Shown piece after piece: positions 47,926-59,657 of a stretch of 64,000 bases of DNA. The DNA lies in contig NC_089560.1 in assembly GCF_040115645.1 (NCBI RefSeq), forward strand, positions 1,984,001-2,048,000. Reading direction: 5' to 3'. The notes under the pieces are model-generated. The model worked only from the letters and a program-made list of their open reading frames with translations. It was not told the origin of the DNA and did not search any database. The first letter of the stretch is position 1. Each line of letters begins with the position of its first letter. Position numbers and translations under genes: made by a program. This DNA is from Euwallacea fornicatus (Eukaryota; Arthropoda; Insecta; Coleoptera; Curculionidae).

Positions 47926-50229
47926 GGTGCACTCTCCAAAATAAGACTTTAATCGCATCATTTGTCGTGACACTAACAAGAAACTGAACATCAGCATGCT
48001 CTCACTAGAGCGACCGATTCAAATGATCGCACGAGAATATCACTTTTCCTTCTTTTCTCCTTACCTGAATAATCCTCTGCTAACCCAAACTATCTCAAAA
48101 TAATCCCAATTATAATGAAGTATGTGAACAAGATTCGTAATTGAACTAAGGTTCCTGAACGTGCCAAGGTGCCTGAAATAATGGATTTGTAGAGGAAATG
48201 TAATATTAAGAGCAAAACGAAATTTAACTAAATCTGTTTAACGAAAATGAGTATTGTGCTTTTAAATAGAGAAGTAAATTGAAATCCAGGTGTTTTGCTA
48301 GTTTAAATTGGTTAAGCTAAACTTTATTATCAGTCGCGTCGTATTTCAATACTCCCTGCCTCTTAATGCTTTTCAAACATTTCAGAATTTAAATATTTAA
48401 CTAAAAATTGAAACTACTTATGTTAATTACCTAATTTCATAATATTAGAAACTCTAAATCTTCTGACATTTATCTCAGCTATCTAAATAGTATTTTTTTT
48501 TATTGCGCATGCCTCATAAACGTGTAAAAGCAGTCGATGTTGCTTTCTCCCTCACTGTCTTTGTCTGCTTCACACGTTCTCTCTTTCTCCCTTTTGACAT
48601 ACGTCATATGTGTCATAGTTTTTGAAGAAAATGACAATTATGACATATAGCAACTCGTAACTTATCTGTGTCGGTTGAGTAAGCGATAAGCAGGACGACA
48701 ATATCGCGTTTCTTGACTTGGAACTTATGTACTCGGCTGCCCATTACTAAATCGTGTATTGATGTAAAACAACTAAAAAATCCAGCGTTAAAGTAGATCA
48801 GTAATGATAGATTATGTGTGCACAAAACAAATAACCTAATGATCAGTCGGTGGAAATAATTATTTAGCATATAGGTGCATTAAAGACAGTGATTAATGGT
48901 TAAAAGATTTAAGTGCACCTAGCGCTTATCGATGCCACGCTTTGTTGTTTTACTTCGCTTTAAAACAACACATTTATTCTTCTACGGGTAATATCGTGAT
49001 GTTTATGAGGAAATTTCATGCGTGGAATTTAGAGAACCTTTCCAGGAACCGATGATCATAATCGACTGATTTAAATAAGTATTTTCTTAGAATTTTCTCG
49101 AAACATTTAAGTTCGCGTGGTACAGTTGAGAAGCTTATATAATAGACGTAATGCTTTAGAAATGTTGAGATGTTTTTCACTTTCGCAGACAAGAAGGTTT
49201 CTATTTCGGCCAGAATTAAATGGTTTTTATGCTCTTCAAAACAAAACCCGGTCTTTGCATTGATCATAGATGCGTGTGAGTGAAATGCAGAGTTATCGTC
49301 GGGAGTTTTAAAAAAGAGGGATAGAGTCAGTGAAAAGCAGAAGAAAAGAAGGAGACGCGAGGTCATTCCATTGAGCCCTATTATGGTTCATATCGTCCAC
49401 ATTTCCGTGTTTTTCCACTTCTTTCTCAAGTTATCTTTCTTTCACCACTTTTCATAATAACACTGCGATGCAGGCACGTTTAGTATAATCGTTATCATCA
49501 AATAATCCAACAATTTTCGTGCCAATTTTTATTTTACGAATCTAACTGCGCATTTTACTCCTTTTTTTTTTTAATGGAGCATGATAAATAATCCATAATA
49601 TAATAAATACTCCATAAAACTAATATAAAAAATTCGTTTTTGTTCAGAATGCTTCACTATCGTAGCGTCGTCGGTGAAGAACACGTTTTGTTTACGTAAA
49701 GGTTCGGTTTATATAAAAAAAAAATATTATGACACTTTTATCGTGGAGGGTTAAAAAATATTTTTTTTTCCCCGCCAAAGGTCCAGTCGGGGTTAAATAA
49801 CTTAAAGTCTTTCCCCGGTGAGCTCTGCGAGCAAAATTTATTTTAAAAGGACTGACTTAAGGAGTACAAATTTAAATCCATCGATGTACATATTAATCGT
49901 GGTACAGTCCTTGAAAAATGTGTCAAAGAAAACACCAATAAAAATAATTTCAAGTTATCAAGAGTAATCTGATCTCCTCCATATCCCTAATACTTCATTT
50001 CTCCCCCACATTTCTAATAACTCTTATCTCCCCACTGAGCAAAAAAAAAATCTTCAATAATGTGAATCTTATTCTCAGTTATCAGATACCGGGACTTTTG
50101 ACCCTCATGCAACATATTTTGTCTGGATCATCATTTCGCTCAGCAAACTCGTCCACATCGATCATCACCGTTAGGCTTATTACCGGTCAAGAGGATAAGA
50201 TTTTCGGGGACATGTCACTTTAACCCACC
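47926..50229. other. No gene recognised
   Basis: The longest ORF (49016-49366, minus, 116 codons) starts with a hydrophobic stretch resembling a signal peptide but has no other support. No repeats were recognised. Confidence 0.3.
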
Positions 50230-50695
50230 ACAAATCAACGTCTTTTTTTTTAAGTATGTCTTGGACATTGTAATACGTGATTTTTCACAAAAAAATCGCG
50301 GATTTTTAAACTTATTTTTCGTTTAAGTATGTGCAAGTTTTCCGGACCGCGGAGCGAATTGGGGTACCTGGTGGGGTAAAATAAAATTTAAAAATTTTTT
50401 AAAAATATGGCGATATCACCATAGCCGAACTCGCCATGTGCATTTCAACTTTGTTTCAGTTATGTTACATGTCTGTTTTTAGTTGGGTAAAAATGGTTTG
50501 TTTGGGTTTCGTTAGATTATTTATTACATTTTTCAACTCTCTCTTTGATTTGCTTTACCCCCGCCTAGCACCCCTATTGACTCCGCGGTCCCGAAAGCCT
50601 GCAGTTACTTATATGGAAAATAATTTTAAAAATCCGTAATTTTTTGAAAAGAACCACGTTGCACAGTATCAAAGAAGTCGTTTTTTTTCAAAGGA
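50230..50695. mobile_element. Small foldback element B, core motif shared with element A
   Basis: The arms 50230-50382 and 50555-50695 are inverted copies sharing GGATTTTTAAA, then TTATTTT(T/C)C, then AAGTA, then (G/C)GGACCGCGGAG, then AAT(T/A)GGGGT and a GG-rich stretch ending GGGGTAAA. The inner motif GGAGCGAAT(A/T)GGGGT(G/A)C is the one at the inner edges of element A (near 1678 and 2165), so A and B are related. Loop about 170 bp, non-coding. Confidence 0.75.
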
Positions 50696-50907
50696 GAAAC
50701 TATTCATTTTTGATGTGACCCGAATTCTTAACGGACCATCTTATGCGCTTCACTTCTAAAATGTCTTCTTCACATTTGCGGGCCCGTATAATTAGGCAAA
50801 ATTCTCGTTCCACGTGGTTGGAAAGGAGACTTGAGAATGGTCGCTGGAAAGACACTCGAAAGAAGGCCTCCTGTCTGTCATGCTTCGGTATCTCTTTGAC
50901 GCACTAG

Positions 50908-51147
50908 TTCGACAACCCTACGCCTGGGAAAAATTCTTCTGGATAACAACTCAACGTGGCAACAATGGCAGGAGCGTTGCTCTATTGGTCGGCCTGAACA
51001 GACTCTCTTTCTGGGTGCAACGGAGGCCAAGGTCGCGCTTGGCCAGGGTTTCCAAGGATTCACAGGTGGCGGTGAAACCGGGCCTTTCCTGATTTGTGGC
51101 GGTGCGCCGCCGCCAGGCCATCGCCGCCGCCACCGTCGACGACCGAA
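50908..51147 (+). CDS. Candidate internal exon of an unknown gene (weak)
   Basis: A GC-rich island with a plausible acceptor (pyrimidine-rich TCTCTTTGACGCACTAG) and a strong-looking donor (GTAAGAT at 51148). The 240-nt interval is open in one frame, phase-matched at both ends, and would encode a segment with LLDNNSTWQQWQERC, LGATEAKVALGQGFQGF and an Arg-rich end. The same frame continues past a TAA (51149-51151) into a Cys-rich tail (CVSPDCVNC, then NCFCYSSYA) ending at TGA 51278. The minus strand is also open (50878-51222), which weakens the case. No family was recognised. The alternatives are chance in GC-rich DNA or a regulatory island. Confidence 0.25.
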
Positions 51148-51299
51148 GTAAGATATTACGAAACTACGGGGCCGAAGACTTAGATGTGTGTCACCCGATT
51201 GTGTTAACTGCTCTGCTTTCAAGGGGGATTATGACCCACAATTTACGGTCAATTGTTTTTGTTATAGTAGTTACGCCTGATTCCTCTCTCGAGCATAAA

Positions 51300-54200
51300 T
51301 CAGTGGAGCCAGAGATACTTTTTCGAAATAACCTACTAACATCGAATCCCTCTCTTTCACATCACATCACGTTCAATTTCCGATAAATCTTCGGTTTGAT
51401 GAAAAAACTTCTCTGGATTGCAATAGGAGTAAACTTAATATGATAAAACCCTGAAAAACTTTCTCAATCGATGTGTCCAGGGCTTAAAGGCATTACTGGC
51501 ATTTCGTTTGATGTATCGAGCAACATGTGGAGGAGCTTCAAGACAGCAACGCTGGATCTCCCCTCGCTTTAACAGAAGCGAATAATTATTTATGCAATAA
51601 GCATGTAATGAAAGCTTTTATGGGATGAGTCGGTTTATGGGCGAGCCAGGTTTGAAGCGAGTCCATTATTGCAGGAGTCGAATAAAGCCTCATTACCCGG
51701 GCAGTTCACACAGCTTTTTATGTCCCGTTTCATGTTAATTTGGTAATGAGTCAGCTTTTAAATAAAGGTAAAGTACGTTGATGTGCTATTTTTCATCCGT
51801 CACTTAAGATCGAGTCGTTTTCAGTTCCCCAGAAAACGTCCATGGGGCGATTTTGGTTGGCGAGGGATTTGCGTTCGGTACTCGGAATTGGTGCGTTACA
51901 TCGTTTTTTAAGCTCAGAAAGGAAGAACATACCAATTCGAGATGCCCAACGCCAATCAGCCGGAGGCTGAAATCGCTTTTCATGTGCCTGCTTTATTCTG
52001 ATAGAATTACAAGTTAACCTGCTTCATCGCTCTAGGACTATAATGAGTCGCTCGCAGCAAAACCATAACAAAAAGAGACCTTTACAACCAAGTGAGATGT
52101 ACAACGTTTGTGTTTGTCTGGTCTGCTCCAAGGACCACATTCGGACTCGCTATTTTAGATTTCCGTTTTTGGCGGTGTAACTTTTCTTTTCCAGAGTCTC
52201 TGATCGCAATGTGACCCACTATAATAGGGGCTAATCAGGCATTGTTACGAAGCCTCGTAGATACATTTTTTTTTTTTTAAACAATGGAAAATCATTAAGC
52301 GAAAGTACAAACAGTGGGGTGAGATCAATAAAAGCCGTGCCTGGCAAGATGTAGCCCAAGGTTAATTGTCTGTTTATGTCAAAAACTGGATTAATGGAAT
52401 AGCAGTTGCTATTTACTTTCGCTGGTTGAATTCGAGAAAACAATTAGGCCTCGCAGCAACAAAACCACTCTTAATAATTATTATTTCATCCCCATCTCAA
52501 AGCGTAAATAAATATCTGTCGAAAAGGAAGGTCGGTCAATCAATAATAGACGTTTCCCTTTTTGCCTTTATAAATTCCAGACCGTGGAGGAATACCGATA
52601 CCCAGAAAACCTTTTTAAAATTTCATTATAAGCGTATCAAAATATATGTTTATATGGGCAAAAGTGGAACGCGGTACGTGCCTATTAAAGTATCAAAGCA
52701 GACTTGGTTGCTGAAAAATTTGATGTGATACACGTGCGAGAAGAATTGCGAATTTTTTACTTTGTGGATGTGGAAATTCTGTTAACTTAGACAGAAGGCT
52801 TTCAGGAATATAATTCCAGACGAGTCAGATGAAATTTAAGTTTCACACACAACTTCAAAGAAATGTGGTTCAGTACTTGGCAAATGTTTTGTCAGCAAAT
52901 ACGATGCCTGGTCATGTCATGCTTTCGTTTTCTTATTTTTATACACAGGAAGCCGGAAAATGCATTCTGCAAATAAAATTGTCTTGTGTTTGTTGAGAGA
53001 AAAATTAAAAAATAATACGCCGAGCCCTGAGAATACCATATTAAAATCCCTATAAAAGAACTTCGCCGCTCTCTGCAAAATAAACCTGTTTCACTCCTTA
53101 TAATTAATCTTTATACATATGTATGTAGTGATGAGCGACTCTTATCGAGATCATTACATCTCTACTTTTTCCTCATAAACACCGAGACGATTGAGTCCAC
53201 GAACCTGCCTGGAAGACAGTACAGCTTACCCATTTATTTGTCCATCTTGACTGGCCAGTGCCTGAGTACACCTAACTGACTTGAACTTCATGTTTTGTAA
53301 GAGGACATTAAATTTAACTTAATCATTACGCACACCAACAGATTCATCAGAGCCAATTTTGAACTCATGTTCAGGCTGTGCACTGCACAAAGGAAATCGA
53401 TCTCTTTTCACTATTGCCCTTAAGGTGACTGGACTTCTAATGACGCCGATAATAGAAAACATCTTTGTCTAAAGTAAACCAAATCTACTGGCATCACCTT
53501 CCAAAGCCTTTTTGGCTGCTCCTCTAACAAAAGTTGTTTAAGTGAATTGTTTTTCTGATATTGTAGAGAAATTCTCACAGTTTACGAACTTATCTGCTAA
53601 TTTCTGAGCGTACTCAGTGGCCTTAAAGACGTCAGTGTCCGTTTCGGGCTGGCTTCAGAAGACCGCCATGGACACCTGTGGTGGTGTCTGCTAGTAACTT
53701 TGTGTCACGTGCCACTGACTTGAATTGTAGTCACTTATTGTGATGCCTATCATGGCCCAATCAAGTCTATCTCCAGAATCAACTTGATCTCACTTATTAA
53801 CATTACAGAGTCATTGGAGACATTCGTTGAAACTTATAAGAGCATTCAAAAAGGCTCAAATGTACCATTTGTCGTCCCGTAAACTCGTGTCTGTTCGATT
53901 GAAAGTGCCTCGTTAAAGTGTGTGCTATAATCTCTTTAACCCGTCATTTGTGTCCGCAAGACGTGTCTGCTCTGGCCCCCTGGTTGCCATAGGGCCAGAG
54001 CAGACATTGGTGTTTGTTATCCATTCTGTGAGGCCGTCCCTTGATAGAATTCTCAATCATCCCTATGATGGAACACTCATGCTGGCTTAAAGGTCATCTC
54101 ACAGATATATTATATGGAAATCCTGCTTAACTGTAGCAGGCCTCTGTGGCTGGAATTGAATGTGCTAAGCATAAGGGACCAAAATAAAATAGTTCCCTTG

Positions 54201-54314
54201 ACTTTAGTTTTACATTTTTCAATTCTCAAAGGACTGGAATGAATTAACCTCAGCATCTCGGACGTTCGGATCTCGCCATTACCACACGCAATATCTTAAA
54301 TAAAATATCATCGA
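51300..54314. other. No gene recognised
   Basis: The longest ORF (52366-52728, plus, 120 codons) shows no domain. The patch at 51590-51780 is less AT-rich and contains TTTATGG and TTTATTG-like sites, a possible but unproven regulatory region. The hairpin at 53965-54005 lies here. Confidence 0.3.
53965..54005. repeat. Perfect 14-bp GC-rich hairpin
   Basis: GTCTGCTCTGGCCC (53965-53978), a 13-base loop and its exact reverse complement (53992-54005). It is notable because the surrounding DNA is AT-rich. Confidence 0.95.
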
Positions 54315-54430
54315 CAGGGTGTCCCAGAAACATTGGTATTAACTGATATGTGGTGAAACGGCGTTGGAAAATAATGCTATCAAGCTGAACATGTCTCGTA
54401 TAAAACTTGTTCCTATTCGATTTACCGGAT
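54315..54430 (+). repeat. Solo CAGGGTGTCCCAGAAA terminus
   Basis: Carries the terminal motif of the window's TACAGGGTG elements, but the preceding TA is GA here and no inverted partner was found downstream. It is probably a truncated element. A TGACGTCA-type palindrome (AGGTGACGTCACCT, near 54562) lies further on. Confidence 0.4.
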
Positions 54431-55455
54431 GCTAAAACAAAAGAATATTTGTAATTTATCGATAAATCTTATATTTTGTTAGTTTTTGAGAGGAAATTTG
54501 CACGAGGGCTTTTTTGGGTACAACAAATGTATTTAAAATGTCTATTTTTAGCTAAGTTATAGGTGACGTCACCTACGCCGGTCACGTATTTGGGACAAGT
54601 AGTATAAATTTTTAATTAGACCTCGTAGCTTAATGACAACCAGTGATACTATACGATAACTTGACCAATAATTTTGTACTTAATCGATAAGTTATGATTT
54701 TTTTTAACCTTAAACAATCAAGTTACTTCATATCATTGACCAGCAACGTTATGCGTGACTGCACTTCACTCTCTAAATCACTCCAACAATCACAACTTTT
54801 GTGAGTTAGATATATTTTTTTACATTTGAAATACATTCCCTTACAATCTGATCAATTTTGTCCATGTTTCATCAATCAATTACAGAAACTGTAACTCGAG
54901 CTGCAAACTGAGTAACCCTGAATCACGGTCAATTTCCAACAGGTTGCTCCCATGGTCTTTGTCTTTGAAATTTGTCGGCTTATTGAACTAATTCCATTTG
55001 GTTGCCTGGGGTGTTTTCCATCTGCTTTCACCTTGCACTAGTCATTTCTACCGTTTTGCAAATATTTATGCAATTGATACCCCGTCTTAACTAGCTTTCC
55101 TCAGGAGTACAACCTTAACTTTCGGATTTTCTCTTCCAGAGACAAGATAAGCTTCAATGAGGCTCTTTTTTTAAGAGCCTAAAATTGAAATTTAGACCTA
55201 GCTTACTAAGATTTGTGATAAGCATGTCCACACATTCTCTCCCTGGTTTTCTTAGCGTGAAACGAGAGCCTGTTGATCACAGTAATTGATGGACAATTAA
55301 TGGAAACATTGCAGCAGGAGACTAACTGCAACCGTAGGGCCTTGGCTTTGCAGGAAAAGTTCGTAAGATCACTAGATTTTCGATTTGCTACATAGTGATG
55401 CCTCGAAAACGGTTCGAAATACGAAAAAAAAACAAATAAAAGAAATTATCAAAAA
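54431..55455. other. No gene recognised
   Basis: AT-rich sequence with no coding-like ORF. Confidence 0.3.
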
Positions 55456-55621
55456 TTGAACCGCCAGGAGTGTATTACAGAAAATTTTTGGGTGCTCAGA
55501 GAGTGTCTGGCTCTAGAAAACGAGCGCCAAGGCGACTCCAGAGATATTCTGCTTGGAGCGAATCCAAGTCGGCGAGATCTGGATAAACACATTGATTTCC
55601 CGGATGATTGTCCAACATTTT
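55456..55621 (+). CDS. Candidate exon of an unknown gene (weak)
   Basis: An open frame encodes a charged, protein-like segment including NFWVLRECLALENERQ, DSRDILLGANPSRRDLD and KHIDFPDDCPTF. It ends at a consensus-like donor, TTTT|GTAAGTTA, at 55622 (phase 1). Possible acceptors are TTGAACCGCCAG and TGTATTACAG just upstream. No ATG opens the frame. The minus strand is also open across the interval. No domain was recognised, and it may be a chance ORF. Confidence 0.25.
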
Positions 55622-55699
55622 GTAAGTTATTGGACTGGTGGCGTACTAAAACATTGTTCCAAACACGGTCCATAAAGATATATTGTGTTTCCTACTGAG

Positions 55700-57483
55700 A
55701 AAATCCAAGGCCTCATTTTCTCATTTCATTTCGAGCTTATTCTACTTACTTCCTGGATTAAATCTGACTTATCCGTATCTATAAATCAACATTTCCATCA
55801 AAGTGAAATCAAAACGTATTTCCTCGACAAAGCAAAATCCCCAACAGAACCCCATTAAAACTAAAGTCCTTTCGCAAATAACTTTCCATGTTGTGTCACC
55901 TGCTCAAGTTTAAACTAAACATTCAAAGCGCTTTTCAATGGTCCGCTATGTCATGCTCCGTCTTGACTATATTATATTCATCAGGAAATAAACAAGTTTG
56001 AAACTTGCATGCAGTCAATTCGCCGGTGTTTGTCGTCTTGTTTCCATGTAGAAGTTCGCTTTATACATGGTCCAGAGGACATTATTGGAGGGCCATTATG
56101 AAACTTCCCGACACACTACTATAATGTATGAACTTTGGTAATTGTATGTTCTCTACTCTCTCTAAGTACGTATAATTTTTGCACTAAAATAAACTGGAAA
56201 CACGTGGAAATTTAAATGCAAATCTTAGGAATACTAGCGAGCTGTTGATTACGTATTAAGTGGATATCTTGCCGAAATTGGATGAAAACGAGTAATTATT
56301 TCGGGAAGATAATACGGATTAGCCTAATACAAATTTGCTTACATAATAAAGTTTAAACGCTTACCAAAGCTTCCTCTTGAATTCCAAACTGGAATTACAA
56401 GAGGGCCCTCAACCAAGTCATTATAGTTCGTTATTTTTTTCTTTTCGGAGGAATTAATTTTCGTTTTTGTTGCGGGAGAAATTGGGAATTTAATCTTAAA
56501 ATTATGTCGTTGGACATGTACCAAATTAGTAGCAGCGGTAGTATTATTGGTAGTAAACTGCGATTAAGCCCCTATTGGCCCTTTTCACCCTCAAATTCAC
56601 CTTCTTTTCACTGAGGTTGCCCCCTCTTCGAAAAAAGCTCTCCTTAAGAAAGGGAGTTTCTGTATAAAAATTGGAAGTTCCTCCTGGAGGAGTAAGGCGT
56701 CTCCGCAACTTCTGTATCTAAGACGTACCCACCTATTTATGCTCTTCCAAGAAGCGAGAGGAAGGATTGTTCTGCCGCTTCACAATTTTTGCTGGGTGGA
56801 CTTTCTTCCACTTCCAGGATATTTATATGTGTGTTTAGTGTGCATTGATCTGTGGACACCTCACCTATTGGAAGTTCCGGCAATATCAACAAGAGGTCGA
56901 AGGCAGCCAGAGGTGCAGTGATTTACAGTCTCGAAGCGCCGGTTTGACCCATTTCACCAGCTGGAATGGTTCAATCACAAATATTTTCACTCCTTGCCCC
57001 ATCGAATGCTCTTTAAGTGTCAAAGGAAAATAGTAGCACCACCTGTTTGTGTGAATAAACCTTCTCGATTTTGTTCTCTATTGAATGGAGAGCTGTTTCT
57101 TTCGACTTTGTCGTTGTGGTTAGATATTGACCTGCGAGGACGTGCGATAGTTCTAGTGCTTCATCCAAACTTAGGTTTCGTAAAAAAACCCTGTTTTTTG
57201 AGTGTTTCTATTTCAACAAAAAATTTCAAAATAGCCATTTCCCATGCAGGTTGTAGTTCGCTGACGGGCTCTCGGCCCAGTGCTCCCGTTACTTCAAAGA
57301 GATGAAATTAATTGAATCACTGGTCGCAGAAACTCCCCAAGTCACAAATAACAAGTTTTTGTACGATGATCAAAAAAACTAAGTCGCTTTTCTAAACTCT
57401 ATTCTCATCAACTTGAATATCGATCGCGATTCAATGTACAACAACATAAAATAAAATCGTCAATATAAAAGAATTTAAAGAAT
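55700..57483. other. No gene recognised
   Basis: Several overlapping short ORFs (56739-57305) without domains. No repeat was recognised. Confidence 0.3.
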
Positions 57484-57664
57484 AAAAATTTAATATATTC
57501 ACACAAAGAAGGCATCATCACACAGATTTATGAAAAATATAACCAGGAAATTGACTCTTTTACAAGGAATATAAAGTGAAATGTCTTTAGGTATACCCAA
57601 AAAAGTATTCATACACTAGCAAAACCAAGCTTTTATGACTCTAAATAAGAATGAAATTTACTCA

Positions 57665-59399
57665 TTAATATTTCATAGGATAATCCTTAGCAACGAACGC
57701 AAGTTGTAAACGACGCTTCATTGATTCAACTAAATTATAAGTAATATTTTCAGGTATTTTGAATCATTCGTCTAGAATAATATTGCGAAGTTGTTCTTTG
57801 TTCGAAATTTCTCTCTTTCTTATCTACCTTTCCAAATGTTCCCATAAATGCTCAAACGAACTGAAATCTGGTAATTGCTGATGTGTTTTTAACTAATGAG
57901 CAGCATTATACAGGGTATGTACCAAATGACGGTATTAATTTCAAGGGGTGATTCCTTGTCACATTTCGTGAAAAAAAGTCCTCATAAGCGTGTGTCCTAT
58001 CTCGCTTCGTTTTCGCGATTCAGGGTGTTAAAGTTTTATTTAATTTTTTTGGTTTTTCATAAACATTTGCAAGCGTCTGGACAATATCACGATGAAATTC
58101 GCCATTCAGGGGTTCCCCGAGAAGGGAAATTCAAATATGATACCGGTGTTACCGCAATAGTAGGCTGTTGTTAAATGTTCACTAATAAGATAACGTTTAA
58201 ATTAAAATGACGTGTAAAGAAGTTTTTAACCGTCGTCATCCCAAAAACCATTGCTGTGAGGGTTTTTGACCAAGCATACCATTTTTATTTAGAATCGACG
58301 GGGGAACGGGATGTAATCTATTAGAAGTCCAAATGCAATGTCCTAAAAACCTTAGGGCAAATTTAACACAAGAACATTAATGCAGGTGGCGCCCCCTACA
58401 TATTGTGGTAAAAGCTATATTATATTTACATTTCTCGTCTCGGAAAACCCCTGAACACTGGATTTCATCGAGATATCGCTCTTACGTTCGAAAATATTTA
58501 TGAAAAACCGAAAAAAAGCCAAACTTTAACACCCTGTATCACGAAAACGGAGTAAGATAGGACACACGTTTATTAGGACTTTTTTTTAATAAAATTTGAC
58601 GTGGAATCGCCACCTGAAATTAATGCCATCATTTAGTGGACACCCTGTACAGTAACCGCTCTTGAATTAATTTAGATGAGTGTTTGTGATCACTGTTCTG
58701 TTAAAAGTAAAAACGCTTTTAGTCCAAGTTTTTCAGCAATACTTTTTAAATCGGCTACGAGGATATTTTCATACATATGAATCTGTCCGTACTTCCTTCA
58801 AGAAAAGTTAAATTGCTCACCCCATTTGCTGCCGTACAACCCCAGACCATCACATTTCCACCAACATGATTTACTGTTAGTTTCAAATTAAGTTTCTTCA
58901 TCTTTCTCCCAGTTTCCTCCACATCGTCTTGGCACCATCAGGTCAAAATAACTTGTTTCCCGAACTCCATGGGCTTTTTCATATGTTCAAGAGCGAACGC
59001 AACTCGTTTCTTCCTGTTCATTTTATTTAACTAGGGCTTCTTGGCTGGTCTTTTTTCGTGGAATCCCAGTCTCCTGATATGGTATCTAATGGTATCTGGT
59101 TGGATTTTTTGTCTAGTTGTTTTTTTTTTGTAATTTTGAATCGAGATAAGATGCACTTTCATTGGAATTCTTTTTAATCTGCTGCTGAATGAAGTTTTCA
59201 TTTTGTAAAGTTATTTTTCGTGGCCTTCCAAAACGCGTGAAATTATTGACAGATCCTGTTGATTTGTTTTTTTGTGTAATGTACTGAATGGTACCATAAC
59301 TTATTTCAACATATTCAGCTATTCTTCTGTAGGAATTTCTTTCCTGAAGACATTTGCTTATCAAATTTTTTTTTAATTTCTTTTGCTCTTCGCGCCATA
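57665..59399 (-). pseudogene. Tc1-like transposase pseudogene, interrupted
   Basis: Starts near 59399 (MARR), with a frameshift in a poly-A run, then ISKCLQERNSYRRIAEYVEI and GTIQYITQKN (first helix-turn-helix), then FGRPRKIT (GRPR hook). The middle is broken by many stops but retains TVNHVGGNVMVWGC and the following strand. Next come HSSKLIQERLL, the inserted MITE, and then QQLPDFSSFEHLWEHLER, matching the usual SPDLNPIEHLWE block, and the C-terminus MKRRLQLAFVAKDYPMKY before TAA at 57665. The first catalytic Asp block is degraded. It is non-functional even without the insertion. Confidence 0.85.
57909..58649. mobile_element. MITE with TACAGGGT ends inserted in the Tc1 transposase
   Basis: The long inverted ends (about 270 bp each) begin TACAGGGTATGTAC and TACAGGGTGTCCAC, both followed by (C/T)AAATGA(C/T)GG(T/C)ATTAATTTCA, then GTGTGTCCTATCT, then CAGGGTGTTAAAGTTT, then TTTTTCATAAA and CAGGGGTT. 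The internal second CAGGGTGTTAAAG motif is conserved in both arms. Insertion at TA splits the host transposase between its LIQERLL and QLPD blocks, so it postdates the Tc1 copy. Non-coding. Confidence 0.9.
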
Positions 59400-59657
59400 A
59401 CTATTATTTTTAACTTTACCTTCTTCTAACTTGCGTTGGAGTGAACTAGTGAAGGCTTATCACGAATGAATGGAATTTTTAAACAGCAAATTTGGCAAAA
59501 AATAAAACAAAACATCAGTGTATGAATTCTTTTTTAGGCACACGTAGAGACATTTTTCTTTATTTTCCTCGTACAAAGAGATACCGTCCTGGTTATATTT
59601 TTTATAAATCCGTGTAATGATGCCTTATTTGTGCGAATACATAAATTTTTTGTGATT

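Larger units (their letters stand above)
57484..59657 (-). mobile_element. Tc1-like transposon split by a MITE
   Basis: The ends 57484-57625 and about 59508-59657 are inverted repeats of about 140 bp. Shared inward blocks are AAGGCATCAT, ACACGGATTTAT or its variant, AAAATATAACCAGGA, AAATGTCT, and AAAAAAG(T/A)ATTCATACACT. The interior is a minus-strand Tc1-like transposase remnant with the 741-bp MITE at 57909-58649 inside it. Without the MITE the element is about 1.43 kb, normal for Tc1. Confidence 0.85.

Noticed and set aside
49016..49366. 116-codon minus-strand ORF with a hydrophobic N-terminus resembling a secreted protein
   Set aside because: A Leu/Phe-rich start is common by chance in AT-rich DNA. 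There is no domain, splice or promoter support.
52366..52728. 120-codon plus-strand ORF
   Set aside because: No domain, no neighbouring exons with matching phase, and AT-driven composition.
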